Numbered from the stretch's first letter, positions 23,236 through 35,490 are shown. The stretch is DNA of 64,000 nt from Ovis canadensis (GCF_042477335.2 NC_091254.1:90919501-90983500); one strand, 5' to 3'. Notes: generated by a model not told the origin, from the letters alone. Made by a program: numbers and translations.

Positions 23236-24209
23236 CTTATTTGCTAATACCAGTGAGTTGATAATGCTGGTGGTAATGATAATTTTTCAGGATAATATTT
23301 GGGAAAATATATAACAATAAAATGAACAAAACTAAAATAGTGTCTAATAAACAGTAAAGACTGGGTGATTGGTTATGAATGGAGGCCAGCTGGGGGCAAA
23401 TATGAACATACCTCCAAAATTATACCCCATGTGGCTGGGAAAGGACATAGGTACCCTTTTTGAAGAATAGCCTGACTGTTTATTTCATCACACTTGGTAT
23501 CCCTGTGAGCATAACATTACACAGGTGTTCAGATTTTGTAACCATACATAGTCTCATTCTTTCCCTGCAATATGCTCTTTTTATATCATAGAATATCTTT
23601 TATGTTAATCTAAGGTTAATACTCTATTTCCAAGCTTTATGCAGAATCAAATAATTTATCACTCTTTGTGCCCTATTGTGGGAGATGAAGGGAAAAAAAA
23701 ACTCTTGCACAAATATGCACAAAGAAAAGAATTTTAAATTCTATTTTGCTTATTAGTTCAAGAGAGTGTATCCACTTTTCTTTCTTTATTGAATTTTGAA
23801 TTGGTATTGTGTAATACATTTAAATTCCCCCGTGTATTATTAGAACAGTCGGTTAAATTATGTGTTTCTAAAAGATGTACCCATCTCTTTGCATATGAAT
23901 ATTATGTAAAACGATGGTTACACATTTCATTTGCTCACTACAGTGTGACTTGCGAGGGTACAGTTTGTCTCTGAGCATTTAAAAACTGGATACAGGCTAG
24001 TGGATCAGATCAGAGAACAAAAGAGCTGAGAGCTGATGAAGTGCTGCTTTTTATTAAGGATAATAAATGTGAATGTATGTTTTGAATATCTTCCTGACTC
24101 CTGCATATCAAGGGGCTAGAGGGAGCTTACATAGAATTTTGAGTGAGAAATTTTGATTGTTCACAGTGGGGTTTGTTAGGGGTAGGGGTGGGGAATCCTT
24201 CAAGAACGT
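23236..24209. other. Unassigned intergenic DNA
   Basis: AT-rich; no gene or named repeat. Confidence 0.45.
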
Positions 24210-24500
24210 CTTTTTTTTTTTAATAGACGTGTTTATTTTTATTTTTTTGGCTGTGGTGGGGCTCCGTCGCTACGCATGGGTGTTCTCCAGTTGCGGTGGG
24301 CGGGGGCTGCTCTCCGCTGCGGCTCACTGGCTTCTCACTGAGGTAGCTTCTCTTGTTGCTGAGCACAGACTGTAGGTACTGGGGCTTCAGTAGGCTTCAG
24401 TAGTTGCCCACGGCCTTGGCTACCCCGCAGCATGTGGGATCTTCCTGTGTCCACTGCGTTGGCAGGTAGGTTCTTAACCACTGCGCCACCAGGGAAGCCC
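24210..24500 (-). repeat. CHR-1-type tRNA-derived SINE
   Basis: Full-length reverse copy: T-run, 'tttggctgtggtggggctcc', 'ccagttgcggtgggcggggg', 'cttctcttgttgctgagcac', head end GCGCCACCAGGGAAGCCC. Confidence 0.9.
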
Positions 24501-25384
24501 CCTTCAGGAAAGAGTTGGCCTGTGGGTGGGTGGTGCTTTGTGATGGAGTGAGAGGCTCTGGGAACCCCAGTGCAGGCACATGACACTATAGCCTTCCTTT
24601 TATGTCAAGCTCAGCTACAGGTGACAAAAAAAATGATCTGCAGCTTTTCCCATCCAGAAGGACCGTTAGTGACTTCAAGAAATCTGTCCATTTGGTCAAA
24701 ATTGGGGCATTATTTAACAGACAGACTGAAAAGGGACTTGCAAAGAAAGGGAGAGCATTCAAAAGGTGGGGGTTCTCCTTCCTCAAGCTGTTTGAGGAGC
24801 CGTGTCTCTCTTGAATGGCATGTGTTGAATTTAATTCAGCATTTTTGCTGTCCGACATCAACATGGAATGTAAAATTAGGGGTGACATTGATCTTGGACT
24901 TCATGGATGTATCAGCCACAACCTTTATGACCCACTACGAACAGCTCCTGAAAAAAAAAAAAAAGATTACCTCTATTCAACAAAACTTCTCTAAAACCTG
25001 TGACCTGTACTTTTATCTGACCAATGAAAAAGTCAACTATTTGTTTTTTTTTTTAAAGTCATATTCTGTGTTTGAGCTTTCTTTTACCTTCTAAAATTCT
25101 TTCCTTGATCACATTTCTCTTCATATCTGTGGCTCATTCCTCAGCTGACTTTCCAATTCATTAAAAACCAACAAACAAAAGCTTCAGGGGTTCTGTATAT
25201 TTCCCAAATGTGTCTTTGTCACCCCTCTTTTTTACTTTTTTTAAATTTATCTTATTTTCCAACATGACACACAACTCTAAGTGCAGCTGTTTTCATACAG
25301 ATTTGTGATCTGCTATTTACCGTAGGATTAAGTTATGCAATTGTCCTTTTGACTGTGTCTTTGGTTTACTGTACCTCGATGTGC
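24501..25384. other. Unassigned intergenic DNA
   Basis: Contains A- and T-runs (24949-24964, 25042-25055); open frames 24570-25094 have no recognisable family and are interrupted by simple-sequence lysine/phenylalanine runs. Confidence 0.4.
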
Positions 25385-25596
25385 GGGCTTCCCAGGTGAT
25401 GTTAGTGGTAAAGAACCCTCCTGCCAATGCAGGAGATGTAAGAGATATGGGTTCAATCCCTGGGTCTGGAAGACCCCCTGGAGAAGGAAATGGCAACCTG
25501 ATCCAGTATTCTAGCCCAGAGAATCCCGTGGATGGAGGGGCATGGCTGGTTACAGACAGGGCTGCAAAGAGTCAGACACAACTGAAGCAACTTAAC
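25385..25596 (+). repeat. Bov-tA SINE
   Basis: Head 'gggcttcccaggtgatgtta' to CAGACACAACTGAAGCAACT, running directly into a microsatellite. Confidence 0.92.
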
Positions 25597-25706
25597 ACAC
25601 ACACACGCACACACACACACGCACACACACACGCACACACACACGCACACACACGCACACACGCGCACACACACGCACACACACGCACACACACACACAC
25701 ACACAC
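25597..25706 (+). repeat. (AC)n microsatellite with GC interruptions
   Basis: About 110 bp of CA repeats broken at irregular intervals by G (ACGCAC), seeded at the tail of the preceding SINE. Confidence 0.97.
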
Positions 25707-25825
25707 CTTGATGTACAGCCCTGAATTATTCTTCTAGCATTTCATGTGTAATTATTTCAGTTGTTACTGAAATATTATGCCTGAAGTGAACATCCCTTAG
25801 CCTCCTGGAATATATATATTATATA

Positions 25826-26398
25826 TGTTGTTGTTGTTCAATCACTAAGTCATGTCTGACTCTTTGCAACCCCATGAACTGCAGCACGTCAGGCTTCCCT
25901 GTACTTCACTCCCTGAGTTTGCTCAAACTCATGTCTGTTGAGTCAGTGATGCCGTCCAACCATCTCATCCTCTGTCACCCACTCCTCCTGCCCTCAATCT
26001 TTTCTAGTATAAGGGTCTTTTCCAATGAATCAGCTGTTCCCATCAGGTGGCCAAAGTGTTGGAGCTTCAGCTTCAGCATCAGTCCTTCCAATGAATATTC
26101 AGGGTTGATTTCCTTTAAGATGGACTGGTTTGATCTCCTTGCTGTCCAAGGAACTCTCAAGAGTCTTCTCCGGCACCACAGTTCAAAAGCATCAATTCTT
26201 TGGCACTCAGCTTTCTTTTTGGTCCAGCTCTCACATCTGTACATAACTACTGGGAAAAAACCATAGTTTTGACTATGTGGGCCTTTGTCAGCATAGTGAT
26301 GTCTCTGCTTTTGGATACACTGTCTAGGTTTCTCAAAGCTTTTCTTTCCAGGAGGAAAAGTCTTTTAATTTCACGGCTGCAGTGACGGTCCGCAGGTG
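25826..26398 (-). repeat. BovB 3' fragment
   Basis: Reverse orientation with (GTT)n at the 3' end (25827-25838), the CTCCTCCTGCCCTCAATC tail and the end of the reverse-transcriptase frame (translated minus strand includes MYRCESWTKKKAECQRIDAF). Degenerate. Confidence 0.93.
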
Positions 26399-27975
26399 CT
26401 GGGCTTGTGGCTCTGAATTCCACCAAGAGGAAGATGCCTTCAGGAGTGGCACTTGGCAGTTTCCAGGAAGCTGTCAGGGGGTCAGGGTTTGAGGTGAGAA
26501 AGGAGGTCTTCCCTGGAGCACAGGGTTGGAAGGCAGCCACATTCAGATGCTTCTGGATCTTGCTCCCGCCCTCAAGTGTGTGGAGTCCACCTCAGGGAAG
26601 TGGGCTACTTCTGGCTTGCTCCACGGCCTCTCCTCATCTGCCAGAAACATTGCGCTGAGTGGGGACCCATTGGCTGTCAATTAGCATCATCTTGAAATAA
26701 CAAGCTAGGGCTTCCAGTATGTCATCCATCTCCCTTCACTCAGAGATGCTGCCTGAAGGGTCTAAATTCACAACTGTTAATTAATTCCTTCCCAGCGTCC
26801 AGAGCACAAGGAGATCAAGCCCTCTCCTCCCATTTCCCCTCATCGCTGCTGGCAGGGTAATGCCATGCAGGTTTCTTTCTTAGCTTAGCAATGTCTTGTT
26901 TGACAAGTATCTAGATCACCCTCGCTTGCTCTTGTTTTCTTGAGCAGAAGAGAGAAAACAAGAGATCAAGGCGTTGATGCTTCAGCCCTGTGGAAAAGTG
27001 GCAAAGATCACAATAGGTTATATTTAGATCCACAATTTGCCTCAGGAAGATAATTGGCAAATTAGGTTTCCTGGTCAGGCAGTCAGTCCTTCTGTTTTTG
27101 CCGGGTTGTGTGCTGTCTCAGATATGTTCAGGGCTTCTATACCTTCAGGCACTTATAATTAATTTTAAAAATGGGAAGATGCTGTGTGTAAACTGCCTGT
27201 AATTTAATGAGCTAAGTCAAAAGGGGAAGGAAAGGGGGAATTTCTTGCAGTAATTGGTTGTTACATTTTCCACATTGTCTTTCTAATCTGCTCCGAACGG
27301 ATGAGAGTTAGGTTTTCAGATCCTAGAAGTCCATGGCAACGAGTGGTACTGAAGATAAATAGACAGAGTAAGTTTCAGCTGCCCCCAGGGAGACTTGCAG
27401 GAGGTCAGCAGCCTCCCAGCCTGCGCTGCTGTGGCTGGAGGAGAGGGTTGGACTCCCCAGAGGAGGTAAGACTTCACCACAGTACACCTCAAATTGTAGT
27501 TGGAATTTTTTAGGATTAGACTTTCTGAGAACCCCATTCAGCCAATCCTTCAACAAAGGGAATAAATCCTTTCTATATGGGAACAAGCCAGAAAGGAAAC
27601 GTCCTCTCAAGTAAGGTCATCTCTGAAATTGAGGAAGAGACTGTAATAGAACAAGACAGAGAGAAGACCACTCCAGAACTGTACCGGACAAGATGTAGAC
27701 CAGGACACTAGCAATTCTCCCCAGATAACTAACCATTCCACTCTTCCCACTGAGATGAAAGACTATCACTTCTTACTGGCAATCTCTCCCACCTCCAAAC
27801 CTCCTGCCTCCTTATGAAAAGTGACCAAGGTGACTGGTCATTGAGTTGGGTATGCATCCTGACGGCGTTCAGTCTTGAACTGGTCTTGCCTCCGTAAACT
27901 CTGTGGAATCACCCAGCACAGGAGCAAATACTACAAGAAAGCCCTCCCAATTCTCCATGACTAAGATATCCCATA
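26399..27975. other. 1.6 kb of unassigned intergenic DNA
   Basis: No gene, exon or named repeat. Moderately GC-rich near 26400-26650 and 27370-27450. Confidence 0.45.
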
Positions 27976-28181
27976 GGACTTCCCTGATGGCTCAGCAGTA
28001 AAGAATCTGCCTGCAATGCAGGAGACCTGGGTTCAATCCCTGGGTCGGGAAGATCCCCTGGAGGAGGAAATGGCAACCCACTCTGGTATTCTTGCCTGGG
28101 AAATCCCATGAAGAAGAGCTTGGTGGGGTACAGTCCAAAAGGTCACAAAGAGTCAAACATGACTGATTGACTGAGCAGCAC
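27976..28181 (+). repeat. Bov-tA SINE
   Basis: Head 'gacttccctgatggctcagc'. Flanked by AAGATATCCCAT and AAGACATCCCAT (target duplication, one mismatch). Confidence 0.94.
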
Positions 28182-28812
28182 GCAAGACATCCCATGCGTC
28201 TTCGGAAATGAACAAGACCACCCAACTGAGAACAAGAGAAGGCTGTCTACCCAGAGTTTGCTATGGGAAGGGAGTCAGCCACCATCAGTGGTGTTTGGCA
28301 GACTCAGTAGGAAGCAGGCTTTGTTGAGAGTAAGAAGAGAAAGCTTTGAGAATGCTCTGGTGAGCATCTGGGGAAGCTGGAGGTGGAGCAAATAGAAACG
28401 TGATTGGGTAGGGGAGCATATTAAGCTTTCTCTGCTTGGTCCTGGTTTGGAGGTGGGGGCAAAAAGTAAGGAAGCTGCTAGCTATTAATCAGTTCCTGGA
28501 TGTTCTGCTTCAGAGGTTGTGGTTTGGCTTCCTGGGCTGGTGGCTGCAGGATGTGGGTCAGTTCTGCTGTGATACGTGGTCTGGCCAGCATCCGTCCATC
28601 TCTTCAGCTCAGTTCTCTGCTCTGAATCCCCCTTGCTGCCATCAGCTAAATGATCTTGGATGTGAGTTTTCCCTGGAGCGTCCAGATGAGCCTCTAGTTC
28701 TGCCAGCACCTTGGTTTGGACCTGTGAGATCCAGCAGAGAACCCAGTTGAGACCACCCAGACTTCTGACCCACAGGGCTAGAAGATGATCAGTGGGTATT
28801 GTTTTAAGTTGC
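28182..28812. other. Unassigned intergenic DNA
   Basis: No coding signal or repeat recognised. Confidence 0.4.
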
Positions 28813-29004
28813 TGGTGTTTAGTCACTCACTCAAGTCTGACTGTGACCTCATGGACTGTAGCCCACCAGGCTCCTCTGTCCATGGGATTCTCCAGGCAAG
28901 AATACTGGAGTGGGTTGCCATTTCCTTCTCCAGAGAATCTTCCCAACCCAGGTCTCCTGCATTACAAGCAGATTCGTTACTGTCTGAGCCACTAGGGAAG
29001 TTCC
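28813..29004 (-). repeat. Bov-tA SINE
   Basis: Reverse orientation; ends TGAGCCACTAGGGAAGTTCC. Confidence 0.92.
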
Positions 29005-29089
29005 ATTTTAAGCTGCTAAGTTTAAAATAATTTGTTTGACTGCAGGTGATTCCTGGTGGGTTTTGGTGACTGGACTTTCATTTTTAACT

Positions 29090-29295
29090 TTTGTTTGTTT
29101 TTCCATGTTGGGGTATAGTCGATTAACAATACTGTGAGTTTCAAGCGCATAGTGAAGGGACTCAGCCATACATATACATGTATCCATTCTCCCCTAAACG
29201 CCCCTCCCATCCAGGCTCCCACATAACATCGAGCAGAGTTCCCTGTGCTCTACAGTAGAGACTTGTTGGTTATCCATTTTAAAGATACAGTGTGT
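29090..29295 (+). repeat. Ruminant L1 3' region fragment
   Basis: 'ttggggtatagtcgattaac', 'actcagccatacatatacat', 'gttccctgtgctctacagta' and 'ttggttatccattttaaaga': the pre-tail region of cetartiodactyl L1, same type as at 52690. Confidence 0.75.
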
Positions 29296-29787
29296 ACAGG
29301 GGTTGGTGACTAGACTTTGACAACTGTGTGAGAGCAATGACAACTCCAGGAATCTCACAGTCAGCTGGGTTTAACATCACTGAAGCCTTAATAAAATAAA
29401 AGGATACCCTCAGATCAGCCAGCTGTCAACTCGGGGACCTTGTGAAAGCTGGAGGCCTCTAGGGAGGATTTAAGGAACCCACAGTCTCCGACAGCCAAGG
29501 GCAGACTGGAGATTCGTGAAGACCTGGCCTGGGGCCAGTCCTCCTCAGGATGATGCCCCTCCTTCCCCCCAGAGGCCCGCCTGCCACCTGGATCACCTCC
29601 GGACCAGTCGCCAGGATCAGGACCCAGAATCCTGCTGCCCTGCAGACACTGGGATGGAGCCGATTCAGGTCACTGTTCAGCCGAGGGTTCTGTTCCTCTT
29701 AAGTCTGAATCAGCTACTGCTGCAAAACAGCTGGATTCTGCGTTTTCCTTCTCTAACTTAAAATGTATTCTCAGAGCAGGGAGCAGC
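29296..29787. other. Unassigned intergenic DNA
   Basis: GC-rich 29500-29670; no gene. Confidence 0.4.
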
Positions 29788-30008
29788 TTTTTTTTTTTTT
29801 TTTTTTGTAGAAGCCCACATAGTAAATAATTTCATCTCTGCAGGACATTCAGGCTTGGTTGCCTCGCCTCAACTCTGCCACTGCAGCAGCTCCAGCAGTA
29901 CATAGTGAATAGGTGAATAGGTGTGGCCATGCGCCAAGAAAACTTTATTTACAAAAGCAGGCAGTGGCCAGATTTTTCCCACAGGCTGTGGTTTGTCAGC
30001 CTCTGTAG
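29788..30008 (-). mobile_element. Old DNA-transposon (hAT-like MER) fragment
   Basis: T-run, then 'aaactttatttacaaaagca', 'ggcagtggccagatttttcc' and 'gctgtggtttgtcagcctct', a pattern of a common mammalian MER element whose exact name I cannot give. Confidence 0.5.
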
Positions 30009-30118
30009 CTAATCATTCCATCTCACTGGATTTCGGAACTGTCCTATAGGTGTGAAATAGCCACACCTATAGAAGGAGGGTCCTGATCTGAGGCAATGCT
30101 TCTTAGATTTACACTGAA

Positions 30119-30615
30119 AGGGTTAGTCACTTTTTTCTGTCTGACTCTTTGGGACCACCATCAGGCACCTCTGTCCATGGGATTTCCCAGGCAAGAATAC
30201 AGGAGTGGGTTGCCGTTCCCTCCTCCAGGGGATCTTCCCCACCCAGGGATCAAATCCAGGTCTCTTGCATGGCTGCTGCTGCTGCTAAGTCACTTCAGTC
30301 GTGTCCGATTCTGTGTGACCCCATAGACGGCAGCCCACCAGGCTCCGCCGTCCCTGGGATTCTCCAGGCAAGAACACTGGAGTGGGTTGCCATTTCCTTC
30401 TCCAATGCATGAAAGCGAAAAGTGAAAGTGAAGTCGCTCAGTCATGTCAGACCCTCAGTGACCCCATGAACCACAGATTTCCAGGCTCCTCTGTCCATGG
30501 GATTTTCCAGGCAAGAATACAGGATTGGGTTGCCATTCTCTCCTCCAGGGGATCTTCTGGACCCAGGGATTGAATCCATGTCTCTTGCATGGCAGGCAGA
30601 GACTTAACCAGCATT
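30119..30615 (-). repeat. Bov-tA SINE with a second Bov-tA/Bov-A inserted
   Basis: An outer reverse Bov-tA is split at TCTCTTGCATGG. That 12-mer is repeated at 30261-30272 and 30581-30592, around an inner reverse Bov-A2-like unit beginning with (CTG)5. Confidence 0.85.
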
Positions 30616-30617
30616 AG

Positions 30618-30785
30618 AATCATCTGGAAAGCCAGTGCAAGCACAGATTCCTGTACCTGCATGTGGAGACTCTAATTCAGTGAGCCTGGAGGGGCCTGGG
30701 AATTTGAATTTTAACCCGCTTCCATGTGAAGCTGCTGTTGCTGGTCCAGGAATCATGTCCTTGAGAGTAAAGTTTGAAGCCATAT
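30618..30785 (+). mobile_element. MER5A (hAT-Charlie) copy
   Basis: 'gaatcatctggaaagccagt', 'tctaattcagtgagcctgga', 'ggaatttgaattttaacccg' and 'gctgctgttgctggtccagg', in the forward MER5A order. Confidence 0.75.
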
Positions 30786-30964
30786 ACTTCTCATCCCTGG
30801 CTACAGAGAGGAGATTCCTTGTAAGAACTGATATCGCTGCTCCAACTGAGACCAGTTAAATTAGAAGTGGACCCCACTTCTGGGCATTTTAGGGGTCCCC
30901 CAGAAGATTCTGACGTGTAGGCAGGACTGGGATCCATTGGAGGAACTGAGTTCCAAAGCCCTGC

Positions 30965-30990
30965 ACCCCCAACCCCCAACCCCCAACCCC
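30965..30990 (-). repeat. (CCCCAA)n tract, G4 motif on the minus strand
   Basis: On the minus strand four G-runs (4-5 G) are separated by TT, a canonical intramolecular quadruplex pattern. Confidence 0.85.
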
Positions 30991-31004
30991 TAGCCTGTGA
31001 GCCC

Positions 31005-31148
31005 CAGAGCAGCGGCACCAGCATCACTTGGGAGCTTGTTTAAAATGCAGAATCTTAGGCTCCACCTTGACCTACTGAATCAGAACCTGCGTTTTAACAA
31101 GATCCCCTGAAAATCAATGTGTAGATTAAAATTTGAGAAACACAGCTC
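31005..31148 (-). mobile_element. MER5A (hAT-Charlie) copy
   Basis: Reverse orientation: 'accagcatcacttgggagct', 'ctactgaatcagaacctgcg', ending TTTGAGAAACAC. Confidence 0.8.
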
Positions 31149-31974
31149 TAAAGGAAGCAATGAGTTTCGTATATTCAAGTTCTTTTTCTACTATGCACCA
31201 GCGGGCTACTTAACTCACTTTATTGTCAACTTGCCTGTGCCATTTTCCCTCTGCTGCCTGAGCAAATTAACATGAACTTAGAAGCTTGAAACAACACCCC
31301 TTTATTGTCTCACAGTAGCTGGACAGACTCAATTGGGTCCTCCTCTGAGGGTGTCACAGACCCAAATCAAGATGTTGGGGTGGCTGGGCTCTTTCCTGGA
31401 GACTTCGGGGAAGAAACCACTTTTCAGCTGATTTCAGCTGTTGGCAGAATCTGTTCCTGTCGTTGCAGGACCAAGGTCCCTGTTTCCTTGTGGATTATTG
31501 GCTAGGGGTTGCTCTCAACTTTGAGAGACTATTCTGAGTTTCTTCCTCTTCCATGATAACAACCACGCATCAAATCCTTCTCTTGTTTCCAGTTTCTCTG
31601 CTTTCCCCTTCTGGCGCCAGCTAGAGGGAACTCCCCACTTTAAAGAGTGGGCATGATTAGGTGAAGGTCACCTGCATAATCTCCAGGTCGACCCACACAC
31701 AGCCAACCAATGAGCAACCTTACAATCGCTTTTGCCATGACTGTAATATCACGGTCATAGTCCTGGGGATTGGGGCTGAAGATCTGGGGGCCACTTAAGA
31801 CTTCTTCCTGCCACATGGCCTAGACCACACAGTTTACAAGTAAGGCTTAGAGCAAGATTTTAAATCTAGGTTTATCTGAATCCAAACCTCATAGTAACTA
31901 TTTTATTAACTTGCCTCTCAGTGGTAAAAATAAATGTATTATAAAGAACTTCATTGTTATCCATGTGCTTTCAC
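31149..31974. other. Possible old LTR element, family not identified
   Basis: About 31240-31800 has the layout of an antisense MaLR-type LTR ('ctttattgtctcacagtagc', 'tgggtcctcctctgagggtg', 'ccaaccaatgagcaacctta') but is too diverged for a firm call. No gene. Confidence 0.35.
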
Positions 31975-32165
31975 ATTTATTGTATTGTTTAGCCTCATTA
32001 GAAATTCCTTATGAGGTATTTCTGTTCCCTTTTATGGAGGATACTGGGGATTGGGGATGTTTAACTATTTGTTCAAGATGTTATAGACAGAAGATAGCAA
32101 ATTAAGAACTGAAGAACAGCTCTCCTGAGTTCAAATCCCATGCTTTCCCCTTTACATCATCCCAA
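31975..32165 (-). repeat. MIR SINE
   Basis: Reverse MIR: 'tttcacatttattgtattgt', 'tccttatgaggtatttctgt', 'ttttatggaggatactgggg' and 'gagttcaaatcccatgcttt'. Confidence 0.7.
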
Positions 32166-32883
32166 TTTTCCTAATTTCTTATTTAGATCATTCTTGTTAT
32201 CTATCTGGGAAATAAATCTACTGGGATACTGGATACAAATATTTGGATGCTGCAGCAGGCATGTGCAGAAAAATGGGCCCACCTGTTATGTTAATTGGAA
32301 CACGAATTCTGCCCAAATGCAGAGAAATACTCTATTCAAGTCTTAAAAATTACTGTCCATAAAGCAGATAGTCAATGAATTTAAAAATATGATCTAGAGA
32401 ACAACAAGTTTGTGAAGTGAAACTTTTTATGGAAATTGCAAGTCAATCAAGTAATTATTTTTGAGAAATGACAGGCTTTTGGCAAACAGGGTTAGTTTGT
32501 CTCAACTTTGTGATTCGGAATTAGTCCCTCCTCAGAGAAAGCTTAAAAGAGATCGAAGAAACAGCCTCCTACCAGTGACTATCCTTCCATTCATTTCCTT
32601 GTTTCTAATGCAAAAAACTCCAAACTCCCAACCGAAAAACTATGTGGCCTGAAAGAATGTCCCTACATGTAGAAAGCATCAAGATTCTTTTAGAAACCGG
32701 AATGATGGCTTCTGGTTAGGGTTTTCCTGGTCTGGCCAAGTAGGTTGCTGACATATGGGATGGTTCTCATCTGATTCCCCAAATAATTTAATCATTTTGT
32801 CCCCTTTCCTCCTGGGGCAAAAACTGTAACTACTGAGAAATTATCCTTATACTGACAATCATTTTATGTGTAAAGAATAACCA
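32166..32883. other. Unassigned intergenic DNA
   Basis: No gene or named repeat. Confidence 0.45.
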
Positions 32884-33013
32884 GGACTTTCCCTGGTGGT
32901 CCAATGTTTAAGACCCTGTGTTTCCACTGCAGGGGACATGGGTTCAATCCCTGGTTGGGGAAACTAAGATTCCACGTGCCACACAGTAAAGCTGAAAAAA
33001 TAAAAATAAAAAG
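32884..33013 (+). repeat. CHR-2-type SINE
   Basis: Head 'gactttccctggtggtccaa', B-box GGTTCAATCCC, (AAAAAT)n tail. Confidence 0.88.
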
Positions 33014-33967
33014 AATGGCCAATTGTTTATTCAGATGGAAATAGGCTATAAATTCAATATCTTGGGCCTGTTTCCTTGTCATTATTTATAGATGCAAGGA
33101 GATCTGTTACAATCTGGGATGCAGTCTAAGGTCTAAAAGATAGATTATAAAAAGAATTAAGCCTTGGTCAGGTCAACTTCTACTAAAAGCCTTTAGGTCT
33201 TGGAGGATCAGTGAAGGCAAGAAAAAGGTTAACCCCAAGGGCTCCTGTTTGGCGAGCAAATACATCAAAGAGAAATTACATTTTTCCTTTGGCCAACTTT
33301 TGACATTGCTTTTGACATTATACAGATAATTTGAAGAGATGTGGAACAATAAACACACACAGATGATAAACAAGGAGCTCTTTCATTGCTTCTGTTTAGT
33401 AGGGGGTTTAACCCTTGGTTTTTCATGAGATGGGGTTATTTTAATAGCAAATGTTGGTAGGAACAATCAACATGCAATCTGTCATTTTCAATGCAGTTTT
33501 TCCTAAGAGAATATTTCTAGCATATTTGACAGAAAGCACTATCTGTGTATCATTTCCTCAGTCCACTGTGGTCTCATAAGCAGAAAAACAAGGAGAAAGT
33601 AAAGGAAGGGCTGGAGAAGTTAAGTCCATTATTTTGAACTCTTCATATTGGTTTGAGAGGATCTGGTCTTTTCCAGTCATGTATTTGAGGGAGAAGCAGA
33701 TATCAAAAGAATGCTGATGTTGATGGAAAAATAGAAGGAGGGCCATAGTGCTAAGTAACCCATGAGACGAGTAGTGATGCTGATGTCATTATCTCAAAGT
33801 ACATGTATCCATGCCTAGCAATTAACACATGCTAAGTTAAAGAAGAGATGGTCTACTCCATCAATAATAAGATTAAGGTGGATTATTATTCTAAACTTAA
33901 TATTCTAGACTTGATCACTGAGAGAAGGTATTTTGTGTCTCCATCACAGTCATTTAAACAAATGCAT
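33014..33967. other. Unassigned intergenic DNA
   Basis: No gene or named repeat. Confidence 0.45.
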
Positions 33968-34193
33968 AGGGACTTTCCTGGTGATCCAGTGGTTAAGAAT
34001 CTGCCCGCCAATGCAGGGGACATAGGTTCCATCCTTGATGTAGGAATTAAGATCCCACTTGGGGTGGAGCAACTAAGCCCACGTGCTGTAACTACTGAGC
34101 CCTCAGGCCGTGCTAGACAGCCCACGCACCCCAAGGAAAGATCCCGCACGAGGCAACAAAGGCCCATCGCAGCCAAATAAATAAATATTTAAA
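33968..34193 (+). repeat. CHR-type SINE, full length
   Basis: Head 'ggactttcctggtgatccag' and long body to 'cgcagccaaataaataaata'. Flanked by AAATGCATA on both sides (target duplication). Confidence 0.9.
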
Positions 34194-35257
34194 GATCCCC
34201 AAATGCATAAAATGGATCTTCTCTCTAGAATATTTCTAACGAAACTGCTTCTGAGGCTTACAAATTGGGGCTCAGGAATCTGTTGGAAAACAGTTTGGGG
34301 TATTCTTTCATGAAATCGAATGCAAAACCCATCATATTTATTTGGGCTTTCTTCATAGCAGGGAGAAGTGTTAATAAACCAACATAGCACTCGTTCTGAA
34401 TCTAAACTTGATATCCCATGTGGAGGAAAATTCAAGTGAGCTCTACTCTCATAAATTGAAAAAAAAAAAAAAAAAAAAAAACCAACCCAGAAACAAACAA
34501 AAATCAGGCCCAGATAGCAGCAGCGGGCTGTGAGCCCCAGCCAGTCGATACAAGAACCAGCTGGTGCCCTCACTCAGACTTTGCCTTTCTAACCAGAGGT
34601 TGTTAGGTTTCACCCTCTATCGAGTCAATTGCTTGAGGGGGAAAATGTTCAAATTGCCTTGCATATCACTCATTTCCCTTTCCTATAGATTCTCCCCCTC
34701 ACCCCCTCTCTTCCCAGGACATCGATTTTTCTTCCTTGGGTTTTAGAGAAAGCTTTGCTCCCCAGGGATCTCCATCTGGCCTGCTGACCGCAGCAATATT
34801 CACACTTTCCAGACAGCCGGGTGTGACACCCGCTGCTGGAGCTCAACCTGGCTCCTACCTCTGGAGGACGATGGTCTGAACTTCTGATGGGAGAAACCAG
34901 AAACCTTCAGAGGAAAGAGATTTAAGATCTCTGATCTCAGAGAATGGCTCACAGTGCTTGCTTTATCTATCACTGCATGTCAGATGGTGCCTTCTGTGAG
35001 ACGGCTTACAGGCTGGGAATGACCTAGGGGGAACCTGTGCATCTTGAGGTTTCTTGAGGGGCTCAGGGCATGCCCCCCAACCCGCCACGCCACCCACACA
35101 GCCAGCTCGTACTTCTGGCCCTGAAGAAAGGAGATTTTGTGAAGAACGGAGGTTTGATGTCGGTGAGGGTGATCTCTGAAACCTACTGTGAACAGAGCTG
35201 CTGGGCCTTTATCAGAGCTGATAAGAGCCCACACTGTTCACATGTGCGCGCTGCTCT
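34194..35257. other. Unassigned intergenic DNA with a 22-bp A-run
   Basis: A-run at 34459-34481. A double GATA palindrome lies at 35209-35224. No gene. Confidence 0.45.
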
Positions 35258-35490
35258 TGTTCAGTCGCTCAGTCATGTCTGACTCTTTGTGACCCCATGG
35301 ACTGTAGCACGCTGGGCCTCCCTGTCCATCACCAACGCCTGGAGGTTACTCAAAGTCATGTCCATCACGTCGCTGATGCCATCCAACCATTCTTGTCCTC
35401 TGTCGTCCCGTCTCCTCCTGCTGTCAATCTTTCCCAGCCTCAGGGTCTTTTCTAATGAAAAGGTCAGCATCAGGGTCTTTTCACACCTGC
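35258..35490 (-). repeat. BovB 3'-end fragment
   Basis: Reverse orientation: TCGCTCAGTCATGTCTGACT to 'ttcccagcctcagggtctt'; only the non-coding tail. Confidence 0.9.

Noticed and set aside
24570-25094. 174-codon plus-strand frame
   Set aside because: It contains poly-Lys and poly-Phe from A- and T-runs, no domain and no family resemblance; likely chance.
25597-25706. CRISPR-like array
   Set aside because: It is a dinucleotide microsatellite; there are no spacers or repeats of the right size, and the genome is mammalian.
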